The notes under the pieces are model-generated. The model was given only the letters and a program-made list of their open reading frames with translations. It made no database searches and was not told the origin of the DNA. Positions 44,577 to 53,840 of a stretch of DNA of 64,000 nt are shown here, in pieces. The stretch's first letter is position 1, and the number at the start of each line of letters is the position of its first letter. The position numbers and the translations under genes are program-made. The DNA comes from Actinomycetes bacterium (GTDB lineage: Bacteria > Actinomycetota > Actinomycetes > Propionibacteriales > Nocardioidaceae): NCBI GenBank assembly GCA_023396115.1, contig JAEWXC010000022.1:62001-126000 (forward strand). The letters are read 5' to 3'.

Positions 44577-45091
44577 CCTTGCACGCCATCACCGTCCTGG
44601 GACACGACCGACCCGGCATCATCGCCGAGGCCACCGGGAAGATCGCCGGACTGGGCCTCAACCTCGAGGACTCCACGATGACGCTGCTGCGCGGCCACTT
44701 CGCGATGATGCTGGTCTGCTCCGGCGACGCCCCCGCGGCCGAGATCGAGTCGGCCCTGGCGCCGCTGGCAGCCGACGGCACCCTCGACGTGAGCGTGCGC
44801 GAGGTGCCCACCGAGGAGCCGGGTGCAGCCCTGGGCAACGGCTGGCTGCTCACCGTGCACGGCGGCGACCGGGCCGGGATCGTCTCCGGTGTCGTCGCCG
44901 AGGTCGCGGCGGTCGGCGGGAACATCACCGACCTCACCACCCGCCTGGCCGGGGGCCTCTACCTGCTCATCGCCGAGGTCGACCTGCCCTCCGGCACCGA
45001 CGTGGTGGCCCTGGAGGCGGCGCTGCAGTCCCGCGCCACCGACCTGGGCGTGGGCGTCACCCTGCGCGAGGTGGAGGCCGACGAGCTGTGA
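44573..45091 (+). CDS. Double ACT-domain protein (GcvR/SerB N-terminus-like)
   Basis: A 172-aa protein of two ACT domains: residues 1-85 (TLHAITVLGHDRPGIIAEAT, NLEDSTMTLLRGHFAMML) and 90-172 (LLTVHGGDRAGIVSGVVAEV, TRLAGGLYLLIAEVD). Such proteins bind amino acids and are regulatory; this size fits GcvR-like regulators or the ACT part of SerB without its phosphatase. ATG 44573 has GGGAGG 9 nt upstream, whereas ATG 44564 directly abuts it and is rejected. It is coupled by overlaps to udgB before and def after. Confidence 0.82.
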   Translation: MTLHAITVLGHDRPGIIAEATGKIAGLGLNLEDSTMTLLRGHFAMMLVCSGDAPAAEIESALAPLAADGTLDVSVREVPTEEPGAALGNGWLLTVHGGDRAGIVSGVVAEVAAVGGNITDLTTRLAGGLYLLIAEVDLPSGTDVVALEAALQSRATDLGVGVTLREVEADEL

Positions 45092-45648
45092 GCGGCCCTT
45101 CCGAACGGCTCGCCGCCTGGACCGAGGCCGAGCTGGAGGTGACCGGGCGCGTCCTGGACGTGGTCCGTGCCCCGGCGAGCGTGCTCGCCACCGACGGCGA
45201 CCGGGTGGACCCGACCGACCCCGCGATCGTGCAGCTGGCTGCCGACCTGGTGGCCACCCAGCGGGTCAGCCCCGGCTGCGTCGGCCTGGCCGCGCCGCAG
45301 GTGGGCCAGAGCCTGCGGGTGTTCAGCGTCGACGTCTCCGAGCACCCCAAGACCCGTGACCACCACGGCATGTTCGTGCTGTGCAACGCCGAGGTGGTCT
45401 CCGGCAGCCGCAACGAGAAGGCCCGCGAGGGCTGCATGAGCGTGCCGGACCTGACCGGTGACGTGAAGCGTCCCAGCCGGATCGTGGTCACCGGCCAGCT
45501 GCCCGGCACCGGCGAGGAGGTCACCTTCTCGGCCAACGCCTTCGAGGCCCGCGCCCTGCAGCACGAGATCGACCACTGCCGCGGCAAGCTCTTCCTCGAC
45601 CAGGTGGCCGGCGCGCACGCGGTCTTCGCCCGCAAGACCTACCTGTAG
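45088..45648 (+). CDS. def: Peptide deformylase
   Basis: Removes the formyl group from the N-terminal methionine of nascent proteins. The 186-aa product has the three metalloenzyme motifs: GLAAPQVGQS (66-75), EGCMSVP with the metal ligand Cys116 (usually EGCLS), and QHEIDHCRG with His159, Glu160 and His163. Position 117 Met for Leu is a conservative change. GTG 45088 overlaps the ACT gene by 4 bp. A tRNA gene follows after 23 bp. Confidence 0.94.
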   Translation: MSGPSERLAAWTEAELEVTGRVLDVVRAPASVLATDGDRVDPTDPAIVQLAADLVATQRVSPGCVGLAAPQVGQSLRVFSVDVSEHPKTRDHHGMFVLCNAEVVSGSRNEKAREGCMSVPDLTGDVKRPSRIVVTGQLPGTGEEVTFSANAFEARALQHEIDHCRGKLFLDQVAGAHAVFARKTYL

Positions 45649-45654
45649 CGCACC

Positions 45655-45660
45655 TAGGCT
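45655..45660 (+). promoter_or_regulatory. -10 box (TAGGCT) of the tRNA gene
   Basis: TAGGCT lies 11 bp before the 5' end of the tRNA, so transcription would begin about 5 nt upstream of the mature end. Confidence 0.5.
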
Positions 45661-45671
45661 GGGCCGCGCAC

Positions 45672-45745
45672 GCCCCCGTATCCCAACCGGCAGAGGAAAC
45701 CGTCTTAAACACGGTCCAGTGTGGGTTCGAACCCCACCGGGGGCA
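45672..45745 (+). tRNA. tRNA with anticodon UAA (leucine-type codon) and a short variable arm
   Basis: A 74-nt tRNA gene without encoded CCA. The acceptor stem GCCCCCG/CGGGGGC is perfect (7 bp), the T arm GTGGG-TTCGAAC-CCCAC is perfect, and the anticodon stem ACCGT/ACGGT encloses loop CTTAAAC, so the anticodon is UAA, which reads UUA (leucine). The D stem pairs TCC with GGA, with GG in its loop. The variable arm is only about 5 nt (CCAGT), whereas bacterial tRNA-Leu has a long one. The call of a tRNA is firm; amino-acid identity is not. Confidence 0.85.
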
Positions 45746-45779
45746 CCTCTCGTCGGACACCCCTGGGGGTGGCAGCACC

Positions 45780-45785
45780 TAACCT
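45780..45785 (+). promoter_or_regulatory. -10 box (TAACCT) of the AlkD-like gene
   Basis: TAACCT ends 7 nt before GTG 45793 with no ribosome site between; probably a leaderless transcript. Confidence 0.45.
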
Positions 45786-45792
45786 CGACCCC

Positions 45793-46566
45793 GTGACCAG
45801 CCAGTCGTCCACCGCCGCGGACGTGCGGGCCGCCGTGCTCGGTCACGCCGACCCGCACCGGGCCGAGCAGACGGCCCGCTTCTTCCGGACCGGGCCCGGC
45901 GAGTACGGCGAGGGTGACGTCTTCGTCGGCGTCGCGGTCCCGGTGCTGCGCACCATCGCGGCCGCGCACGCCGACCTGCCGCTCACCGATCTCCGCGACC
46001 TGCTCGACGACGCCGAGCACGAGCACCGGTTCACCGCGCTGGCGGTGATGACCGAGGCGTACAAGCGGGCGCTGCGGCCCCGGACCCGCGACGACGCGCG
46101 GTGCCACGCCCTGCACGCCAGCTACCTGGACGCGCTGGACGGCGGTGGCGTCGACAACTGGGACCTGGTCGACCTGAGCGCCCCCTGGTTGATTGGGGAG
46201 CACGTGCGGGTGCACGGGCGCGTGGACGGGGACCGGGTGCTCGACGACCTGTGGGGCGCGGAGGACCTGTGGCGGCGCCGGGCTGGCATCGTGGCGACCC
46301 TCGCCCACCTCCGGGCCGGGGACGCCGGGCCCACGCACCGGGCCGTGCTCGCGGTGCTGGACGACCGGCGCCCGCTGGTCCAGAAGGCAGCCGGCTGGAT
46401 GCTGCGGGAGTCCGGGTCCAAGGTCAGCAGCGCCGGCCTGCTCGACTTCCTGCACGAGCACGCCGGTGCGATGGGGCGCACGGCCCTGACGGTCGCCACC
46501 GAGAAGCTGGACCCGACCACCCGGGCCCGGTTGCGGGCGCTGCGGCCGGAGCCGCCGGTCTCGTGA
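45793..46566 (+). CDS. DNA alkylation repair protein, AlkD family (HEAT-repeat glycosylase)
   Basis: A 257-aa all-helical protein of the AlkD type, which excises cationic alkylpurines. Recognisable segments are TARFFRTGPGEYGEGDVFVGVAVP near the start (the usual FF...GQYG.GD.FLGI), EHRFTALAVMTEAY, VDNWDLVDLSAPW (conserved NWDL.D), WRRRAGIVATLAHL and VQKAAGWMLRE. GTG 45793 is used; the frame upstream runs through the tRNA and is not coding. It faces the AlkB-like gene tail to tail with 36 bp between stops. Confidence 0.9.
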   Translation: MTSQSSTAADVRAAVLGHADPHRAEQTARFFRTGPGEYGEGDVFVGVAVPVLRTIAAAHADLPLTDLRDLLDDAEHEHRFTALAVMTEAYKRALRPRTRDDARCHALHASYLDALDGGGVDNWDLVDLSAPWLIGEHVRVHGRVDGDRVLDDLWGAEDLWRRRAGIVATLAHLRAGDAGPTHRAVLAVLDDRRPLVQKAAGWMLRESGSKVSSAGLLDFLHEHAGAMGRTALTVATEKLDPTTRARLRALRPEPPVS

Positions 46567-46602
46567 CGGCCGGTGCCGGGACCGGCTGGGACGGGCCGCG
46601 GC

Positions 46603-47271
46603 TCAGTCGCTCAACCCGGTCTCGCGCAGCGTGATGTTGATCCGGCCGGAGGTCAGTCCACAGCCGGCCGGCGCCGTGCCCGGGGCGGTGCCGGTCACCC
46701 CGTGGAAGGCGAACCGGGACGGTCCGCCGAAGACGAACAGGTCACCCGAGCGCAGTTCCACGTCGGTCCAGGGACGGTTGCGGTGCTCGGTGTTGCCGAA
46801 GCGGAACGTGGCGGTGTCGCCGATCGAGAGCGAGACGACGGGGGAGTCGACGACCTCCTCCTTGTCCTGGTGCATCCCCATCCGCGCGGCGTCGTCGTAG
46901 AAGTTCACCAGCGCCGTGTCCGGGGTGTAGGCCGGGGGCGGGTCGTCGTGGGCCGCGGCGAGCGCCCGTCGACCCAGCCGCACCATCCAGTCGGGCACCT
47001 CGAGCACCCGGGCACCGTTCACGTCCACCGCCTCGCGCGTGTAGGCGTAGGGGCGCCAGTGCCAGCCCAGGCAGACCGTGGAGACGCTCATCCGCCCGCC
47101 CCGGGTGGCGGCCCTGCGGGACGGGACCGGACCGGCGACCCACTCGGTGTACCGGGCGACCAGCCAGGCCTGCTGCTCCAGCGTCAGCCAGTCCGGGACG
47201 TGCACCGCCCCGGGGGCGATCACCCGGGGTTCGCGTGGTGGCTCGGCGGGTGCGTCGAACAAGGTCTCCAC
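46603..47271 (-). CDS. alkB: AlkB-like 2-oxoglutarate/Fe(II) dioxygenase
   Basis: A 222-aa dioxygenase that by family removes methyl groups from 1-methyladenine and 3-methylcytosine in DNA or RNA. The iron ligands are His134 and Asp136 in MHQDKEE and His190 in FAFHGV; 2-oxoglutarate-binding Arg210 and Arg216 are in RINITLRETG. GTG 47271 is taken as the start, with a weak GAGGG upstream; no better start exists before the repeat-rich gap. Pairing with the AlkD-like gene suggests an alkylation-repair locus. Confidence 0.9.
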   Translation of the reverse strand: METLFDAPAEPPREPRVIAPGAVHVPDWLTLEQQAWLVARYTEWVAGPVPSRRAATRGGRMSVSTVCLGWHWRPYAYTREAVDVNGARVLEVPDWMVRLGRRALAAAHDDPPPAYTPDTALVNFYDDAARMGMHQDKEEVVDSPVVSLSIGDTATFRFGNTEHRNRPWTDVELRSGDLFVFGGPSRFAFHGVTGTAPGTAPAGCGLTSGRINITLRETGLSD

Positions 47272-47317
47272 CCCTCGAGCCTGCCACGGCGCCCGGAGGA
47301 GGGCCCTCGTCAGCAGA

Positions 47318-47475
47318 GTCCGTGTCGTTGGTCGAGTCCGTGTCGTTGGTCGAGCTCCGTGTCGTTGGTCGAGCTTGCCGAGACCGGGGATCTCGGCAAG
47401 CTCGATCACCGGGGGACGGCTCGGTCACCGGAAGACGGCTCGATCACGGGGGCGGCTCGGTCGCGGGGGAGGGGT
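47318..47475. repeat. Tandem 18-bp repeats, a hairpin and CTCGATCACCGG-type repeats
   Basis: GTCCGTGTCGTTGGTCGA is repeated at 47318-47335 and 47336-47353, with a third copy at about 47356-47372. The end of the last copy starts a perfect 15-bp hairpin, TCGAGCTTGCCGAGA (47369-47383) against TCTCGGCAAGCTCGA (47391-47405). Degenerate GGCTCGATCACCGG copies then run to 47470. The second half matches the family seen at 18213-18325. It lies just beyond the end of the reverse marR gene, so it may end that transcript. Confidence 0.85.
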
Positions 47476-47931
47476 TCAGTCGCGGGGCTGGTCGTCCAAG
47501 TACTTCGCCAGCCCCCGGGCCAGGCCACGGACGCCGAGCAGCAGACCGTCGAGCTCGGCGTCGGTCATCTGGGCCAGGGCCGCGTCCTGGTGCTCGGTGT
47601 GCAGCGAGTTCAACTCGTCCAGGGCCACCCGGCCCTCGGGGGTCGGCTGCAGCAGGCGGGAGCGGCGGTCGCTCGGGTCGGTCTCCTGGCGCAGCATGCC
47701 GTGCTCGACCAGGCGGGCCACCAGACCCGAGACGGTGGCCGGCGAGACACCGAGGGTCTCCGAGACGTCCTGGGCCGTGACCGGGCCGACCCCGGCGAGC
47801 ATCAGGACCTTCAACTGGGGGACGGTCAGCTCGGTGGCCATCACCGATGGCAGGCGCAGTCGCAGCCCGATCCTGTTGAAGCGGCGGAACTCGCCCATGA
47901 GCTCGGCGAGAACCGATTCGCGTGCCGTCAT
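47476..47931 (-). CDS. MarR-family transcriptional regulator
   Basis: A 151-aa winged-helix regulator. The wing and recognition helix are LTVPQLKVLMLAGVGPVTAQDV, SETLGVSPATVSGLVARLVEHG and LRQETDPSDRRSRLLQPTPEG, the classical MarR signature (DRR turn). ATG 47931 is preferred; GTG 47940 adds three residues. It is divergent from an RND-type exporter, the usual position of a local repressor, and an imperfect dyad lies between them. Confidence 0.9.
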   Translation of the reverse strand: MTARESVLAELMGEFRRFNRIGLRLRLPSVMATELTVPQLKVLMLAGVGPVTAQDVSETLGVSPATVSGLVARLVEHGMLRQETDPSDRRSRLLQPTPEGRVALDELNSLHTEHQDAALAQMTDAELDGLLLGVRGLARGLAKYLDDQPRD

Positions 47932-47946
47932 GGCAGACACCGTATA

Positions 47947-47963
47947 TTCAGTCTCACACTAAC
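47947..47963. promoter_or_regulatory. Imperfect dyad in the marR/exporter divergent region
   Basis: TTCAGT-CTCAC-ACTAAC is an interrupted inverted repeat centred in the 83-bp divergent gap, beside the AT-rich TATATT at 47943-47948. It is a plausible MarR operator controlling both directions; only the AGT/ACT core pairs exactly, so the call is weak. Confidence 0.35.
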
Positions 47964-48014
47964 GATCGGTGAGGGTCCCGCCCTTGCCTCCCCTCGCCCG
48001 AGGAGTTCCGACCC

Positions 48015-51000
48015 GTGGGTCACCTTGCCACCTTCTCGCTGCGCAACCGCGCGCTCATCGCTCTGGTCACCGTCTTCGTCGCGATCTTCGGCGCGATGTC
48101 GGCCGGCGCCCTCAAGATGGAACTGATCCCGAACCTGCAGTTCCCCGCCGTCGGCGTGGTGGTGCCCTACGTGGGCGCCTCGCCGGAGGCCGTGGAGCAG
48201 GAGGTCTCCGAGCCGCTCGAGGACGCCCTGGCCGGCATCGACGGCCTGGAGGAGCTCACCTCGACCTCGACCTCGGGCTCCTCGCTGGTCCTGGTGACCC
48301 TCAAGTACGGCACCGACCTGGACCGCGCCAAGCAGCAGGTCGAGACCGAGATCACCGGGCTGCGTACGCTGCCCGAGGACGTGGACCCGATCGTCTTCGC
48401 CGGTGACTTCGACCAGTTCCCGATCATCCAGCTCGCCGTCACCTCCGACGCCGAGGCCGGCGACCTGGCCTCGGCGATCGACCGCTTCGTCGTGCCCGAG
48501 CTCGAGGACGTCGAGGGCGTGCGCCAGGTGCAGGTCACCGGCGCCCCGGTCGACCGGGTCGAGCTGACCCTGGACTCGGCCGCCGCGCAGCAGCACGGCG
48601 TCACCATGAAGCAGATCGCCGACGGCCTGGAGCAGAACGGCCAGCTGGTGCCGGTGGGCACCGTGGACTCCGGCGACAAGACCCTCTCGGTCCAGGTGGG
48701 CCGGACCCCGACCTCGGTCAAGGAGCTCGAGCAGGTCGCGATCCCCGCGAAGGGCAACGGCTACGTGCCGCTGGGCACCGTGGCCAAGGCCGAGGTGAAG
48801 CAGGTCAAGGCCACCTCGTACTCGCGCACCAACGGCAAGGACAGCATCTCCCTGGCGATCACCAAGGTGCCGGACGGCAACACCGTCGACATCTCCCACC
48901 AGGTCGCCGACCTCACCGCGGAGCTGGAGAAGAAGCTCGGCGACAACGCCGAGATCACCGTCGCGTTCGACCAGGCCCCCTACATCGAGAAGTCCGTCGA
49001 GGACCTGTCCACCGAGGGTGGGCTGGGGCTGATCTTCGCCGTGCTGGTGATCCTGGTCTTCCTGTTCTCGCTGCGCTCGACCCTGGTCACCGCGATCTCG
49101 ATCCCGCTGTCGCTGCTGGTCACCCTGATCGGTCTGCGGATCGGCGGGTACTCGCTCAACATCCTGACCCTGGGCGCGCTGACCGTGGCGATCGGCCGCG
49201 TGGTCGACGACTCCATCGTGGTCATCGAGAACATCAAACGACACCTGTCCTACGGCGAGGAGAAGCGCGCCGCGATCATCACCGCCGTGCGCGAGGTGGG
49301 TGGCGCGATCACGTCCTCGACCATCGCCACCGCCGCGGTCTTCCTGCCGATCGGCCTGGTCGGCGGCCAGGTCGGGGAGCTGTTCCGGCCGTTCGCCTTC
49401 ACCGTCGCCCTGGCCCTGATGGCCTCGCTGCTGGTGGCGCTGACCATCGTCCCGGTGCTGGCCTACTGGTTCCTCAAGGCCCCGGTCGGTCCGGTGGACC
49501 ACGAGGCGGTCAAGGCTGCGGCCGAGGCCAAGGAGGCCCGCTCGCTGCTGCGTCGGGGCTACGACCCGGCGCTGCGGTTCACCATCCGCCGACCGTGGTC
49601 GGTGGTGGCGATCTCGGTGCTGATCCTGATCGGCACCGGCCTGCTCGCCCCGTTCGTGAAGACCAACTTCCTGGGCAGCAGCGGCGAGACCACGCTCAGC
49701 GTGACCCAGAAGCTCGCCCCCGGCGCCAGCCTGGCCACCGCCGACGCGGCGGCCCGCGAGGTCGAGGAGCTGCTCGAGCAGGTGCCCGAGGTGAAGAGCG
49801 TGCAGACCTCGGTCGGCGCCACCGGGGTGGAGGCGCTGTTCAGTGGCGGCAGCACCTCGTTCTCGCTGACCCTGGACGACGACGCCGACGCCGAGGACGT
49901 CTCGGGGCAGGTGACCCGGGTGCTCGAGAACGCCCAGGGCGAGACCACGGTGGGCTCCTCCAACGGCTTCAGCCAGCCGCTGCAGGTGATCGTGACCGCA
50001 CCCACCGACGCCGCCCGCGAGGAGACGGCCGAGAAGGTGCTGGCCGCGGTGCGGGGCATCGACGACGTCGGCCAGGTGACCTCGGACGCCGCGCCGGCGC
50101 AGCCGGTCGTGCAGATCGGGGTCGGCGAGAAGGCGCAGGCGGCGGGGATCTCGCCGTCGGTGCTCGGTGGCCTGCTCGGCGCCGCGCTCAACGAGCCGCC
50201 GCTGGACACGATCAGCATCGACGGCAAGCGGCTCGACGTGGTGATGGCCGGCGGCAAGCTCGCCACCACCGTCGAGGGCCTGGAGAACCTGCCGACCGGT
50301 CCGCAGGGTGCGCCCCCGCTGGGCCAGCTGGTCGACGTCGAGGAGACCGAGGTCGCCACCGGGATCACCCGGATCGACGGCGAGCGGACCATCACCATCA
50401 CCGCCGAGCCCGAGGCCGACGACCTGGGTTCGGTGACCGCCGAGGTGACCGAGGCGATCGACGACCTCGACCTGCCGGCCGGCGCGGAGGCCAGCCTCGG
50501 TGGTGTCGCCGAGGACCAGGCCGAGGCGTTCATGCAGCTCTTCCAGGCGCTGCTGATCGCGGTCGCCATCGTCTACGTGGTGATGGTCGCGACGTTCCGC
50601 TCCCTGGTGCAGCCGCTGATCCTGCTCGTCTCGGTGCCGTTCGCGGTCACCGGTGTGCTGGTGCTGCTGGTGCTGACCGGGATCCCGCTCGGCGTGCCCA
50701 GCCTGATCGGGGCGCTGATGCTGATCGGCATCGTGGTGACCAACGCGATCGTGCTCATCGACCTGGTCAACCAGGCGCGCGAACGCGGCGAGTCGATCGT
50801 CGACGCCCTCACCCACGGTGGTGACAAGCGGGTGCGGCCGATCGTGATGACCGCGCTGGCCACGATCCTGGCGCTGACCCCGATGGGGCTGGGCGTCACC
50901 GGCGGCTCGGCGTTCATCAGCCAGCCGCTGGCGATCGTGGTGATCGGTGGTCTGATCTCCTCGACGCTGCTGACCCTGTTGCTCGTCCCGGCGCTGTACC

Positions 51001-51164
51001 TGCTGGTCGAGCGCGGCAAGGAGAAGCGGGCCGCCAAGCGGGCCGCGCGCCGCGAGCGCAAGGCCGCCGCCAAGGCCGGGCAGGACTCTGGCCAGGACGC
51101 GGGGCAGGACGTCGGGGACCCGGGAGAGCCGACCCCGGCCACCGAGGGCGGCCCGACCTCCTGA
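48015..51164 (+). CDS. RND-family efflux transporter (AcrB/SwrC-like)
   Basis: A 1049-aa polytopic exporter of the ACR_tran family found in Gram-positives. It starts FSLRNRALIALVTVFVAIFG (TM1) and has large porter loops (LIPNLQFPAVGVVVPYVGAS, EAVEQEVSEPLEDALAGIDG), then TM4 with GRVVDDSIVVIENIKRH, the conserved Asp pair of the proton relay, and a second copy of the helices ending LLLVPALYLLVERGKEKR. The tail is lysine- and glutamine-rich. By family it exports drugs, lipids or surfactants by proton motive force. It is transcribed divergently from marR. Confidence 0.92.
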   Translation: MGHLATFSLRNRALIALVTVFVAIFGAMSAGALKMELIPNLQFPAVGVVVPYVGASPEAVEQEVSEPLEDALAGIDGLEELTSTSTSGSSLVLVTLKYGTDLDRAKQQVETEITGLRTLPEDVDPIVFAGDFDQFPIIQLAVTSDAEAGDLASAIDRFVVPELEDVEGVRQVQVTGAPVDRVELTLDSAAAQQHGVTMKQIADGLEQNGQLVPVGTVDSGDKTLSVQVGRTPTSVKELEQVAIPAKGNGYVPLGTVAKAEVKQVKATSYSRTNGKDSISLAITKVPDGNTVDISHQVADLTAELEKKLGDNAEITVAFDQAPYIEKSVEDLSTEGGLGLIFAVLVILVFLFSLRSTLVTAISIPLSLLVTLIGLRIGGYSLNILTLGALTVAIGRVVDDSIVVIENIKRHLSYGEEKRAAIITAVREVGGAITSSTIATAAVFLPIGLVGGQVGELFRPFAFTVALALMASLLVALTIVPVLAYWFLKAPVGPVDHEAVKAAAEAKEARSLLRRGYDPALRFTIRRPWSVVAISVLILIGTGLLAPFVKTNFLGSSGETTLSVTQKLAPGASLATADAAAREVEELLEQVPEVKSVQTSVGATGVEALFSGGSTSFSLTLDDDADAEDVSGQVTRVLENAQGETTVGSSNGFSQPLQVIVTAPTDAAREETAEKVLAAVRGIDDVGQVTSDAAPAQPVVQIGVGEKAQAAGISPSVLGGLLGAALNEPPLDTISIDGKRLDVVMAGGKLATTVEGLENLPTGPQGAPPLGQLVDVEETEVATGITRIDGERTITITAEPEADDLGSVTAEVTEAIDDLDLPAGAEASLGGVAEDQAEAFMQLFQALLIAVAIVYVVMVATFRSLVQPLILLVSVPFAVTGVLVLLVLTGIPLGVPSLIGALMLIGIVVTNAIVLIDLVNQARERGESIVDALTHGGDKRVRPIVMTALATILALTPMGLGVTGGSAFISQPLAIVVIGGLISSTLLTLLLVPALYLLVERGKEKRAAKRAARRERKAAAKAGQDSGQDAGQDVGDPGEPTPATEGGPTS

Positions 51165-51177
51165 AGATCAGGTGAGA

Positions 51178-51220
51178 ACAACGTGGGGAGTGGAACAATG
51201 GGTGCCGCTCCCCACGTTGT
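51178..51220 (+). terminator. Hairpin after the RND exporter
   Basis: ACAACGTGGGGAG (51178-51190) pairs perfectly over 13 bp with CTCCCCACGTTGT (51208-51220), loop 17 nt. It lies 13 bp after the stop. No T tract follows. Confidence 0.75.
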
Positions 51221-51276
51221 GAGTGGTGACGGCTCCGTAGGATTGCGGGGACGACAACGGCTCGTGAAGGAGCATC

Positions 51277-52125
51277 ATGCAGAGCAACAACCCGGTCTTC
51301 GCCCGCAGCGAGGGTTTCCAGGCGCGTGGCCCCGTGGGCTACGGCGACCCCTCCACCTGGGGGACCGGCGCACCCGGTGACGGCCTCAGCCCCGAGGGCT
51401 ACGGCGCCGGCCCGGTGCAGACCGCGGAGCGGATGACCATCGACAGTGTCGTGCAGAAGACGGCGCTGACCATCGGCATCACCATCGTCTCGGCGATGCT
51501 CACCTGGTTCTGGATCGGTGACATCAGCGAGGCCGCCGTCTCCAAGCTGATGATGGCCTCGGCCGTCGGTGCCGGTCTGGCCTTCGTGCTGTCGATGGTG
51601 AACTCGTTCAAGCGGGTGATCAGCCCGGCCCTGGTGATCGCGTTCGCCGCGGCCGAGGGTGTCGCGCTCGGAGCGATCAGCGCCTTCTTCAACGCCCAGT
51701 ACCCCGGCATCGTGATGCAGGCCGTGCTCGGCACGTTCGCCGCGTTCGCCGGCACGCTGGCCGCCTACAAGTTCTTCGACATCAAGGTGTCGGGCAAGTT
51801 CAAGATGTTCGTCGTCGCGGCCATGTTCGGCATGGTCGGCCTGGGTCTGCTCGAGATGGTTCTGAACATGTTCGGCAACGGCATGGGGCTCTTCGAGACC
51901 GCCAACGCCGACGGCTCCTTCCCCTGGATGGGTCTGCTGTTCTCAGCCGCCGGTCTGCTGCTCGGTGTGTTCATGCTGATCATGGACTTCGACTTCGTCG
52001 AGCAGGGCATCGCCAACGGCCTGGAGGCCCGCGAGTCGTGGCGCGCCGCGTTCGCGATGACGGTCTCGCTGGTCTGGATCTACACCAACCTGCTGCGCCT
52101 GCTGGCGATCTTCAGCAACGACTGA
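51277..52125 (+). CDS. Bax inhibitor-1/YccA-family membrane protein
   Basis: A 282-aa protein with a 60-residue soluble N-terminus and seven predicted helices (TALTIGITIVSAMLTWFWIG, MMASAVGAGLAFVLSMVNSF, ALVIAFAAAEGVALGAISAF and so on). The family signature EGVALGAISAFF and the closing DFDFVEQGIANGLEARESW...TVSLVWIYTNLLRLLAIF are clear. BI-1 proteins act as pH-sensitive ion or calcium leaks; no bacterial role is firmly known. ATG 51277 has GAAGGAG upstream; TAGGAT at 51238-51243 is a possible -10. Confidence 0.9.
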   Translation: MQSNNPVFARSEGFQARGPVGYGDPSTWGTGAPGDGLSPEGYGAGPVQTAERMTIDSVVQKTALTIGITIVSAMLTWFWIGDISEAAVSKLMMASAVGAGLAFVLSMVNSFKRVISPALVIAFAAAEGVALGAISAFFNAQYPGIVMQAVLGTFAAFAGTLAAYKFFDIKVSGKFKMFVVAAMFGMVGLGLLEMVLNMFGNGMGLFETANADGSFPWMGLLFSAAGLLLGVFMLIMDFDFVEQGIANGLEARESWRAAFAMTVSLVWIYTNLLRLLAIFSND

Positions 52126-52144
52126 TCGCAGCCCGCTGCATCCT

Positions 52145-52173
52145 CGAGCCGCCCGGCACCGCCGGGCGGCTCG
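52145..52173 (+). terminator. Hairpin after the BI-1 gene
   Basis: CGAGCCGCCCGGC (52145-52157), loop ACC, GCCGGGCGGCTCG (52161-52173): a perfect 13-bp stem 20 bp after the stop. Confidence 0.8.
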
Positions 52174-52273
52174 TGGCGTTCCCGGGGCTGTCCGGCGGGC
52201 TCCGGCCCCGGGTCCAGCCGGAACCGGGCCCCGGGAGGCCCGCGAGGAAACGGCCCGGGAGACCCGGCCCGGA

Positions 52274-52279
52274 TACGCT
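52274..52279 (+). promoter_or_regulatory. -10 box (TACGCT) of the cystathionine beta-synthase gene
   Basis: TACGCT ends 6 nt before ATG 52286; no ribosome site, so a leaderless start is likely. Confidence 0.45.
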
Positions 52280-52285
52280 CGCGCC

Positions 52286-53674
<1,389 letters not shown>

Positions 53675-53684
53675 GGAGCCGCCG

Positions 53685-53720
53685 AGGGGCACGACCGTGT
53701 GCGGTTGTGCCCTTTACCTT
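53685..53720 (+). terminator. Intrinsic terminator with T-rich tail after the cbs gene
   Basis: GGGCACGACC (53687-53696), loop GTGTGC, GGTTGTGCCC (53703-53712), a 10-bp stem with one G-T, followed by TTTACCTTTT. This is the only hairpin in the window with a clear T-rich tail. Confidence 0.85.
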
Positions 53721-53751
53721 TTGTTCGATTGGATGATTTTCTGCAAGAACC

Positions 53752-53780
53752 GGACACGTGTCGGGGGTCTCTCCTAAGGT
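53752..53780 (+). promoter_or_regulatory. Promoter of the collagen-like gene with a palindrome on its -35
   Basis: GGACAC (53752-53757), 17 bp, TAAGGT (53775-53780). The perfect palindrome GACACGTGTC at 53753-53762 overlaps the -35 hexamer and looks like an operator. The leader of about 55 nt ends in AGGAG before GTG 53841. Confidence 0.45.
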
Positions 53781-53840
53781 CGTCGACGTCCGGTGGGCCG
53801 CCAGTCAGGTGGCCTTCCCTCCCAACCAGCAGGAGATCTC

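Noticed and set aside
45721..45792. Upstream start of the AlkD-like gene
   Set aside because: The extra codons are the 3' half of the tRNA.
47928..50816. 962-codon open frame on the minus strand
   Set aside because: Antisense of the RND exporter; composition (H, R, Q, D, G) and lack of any fold-like pattern mark it as a shadow.
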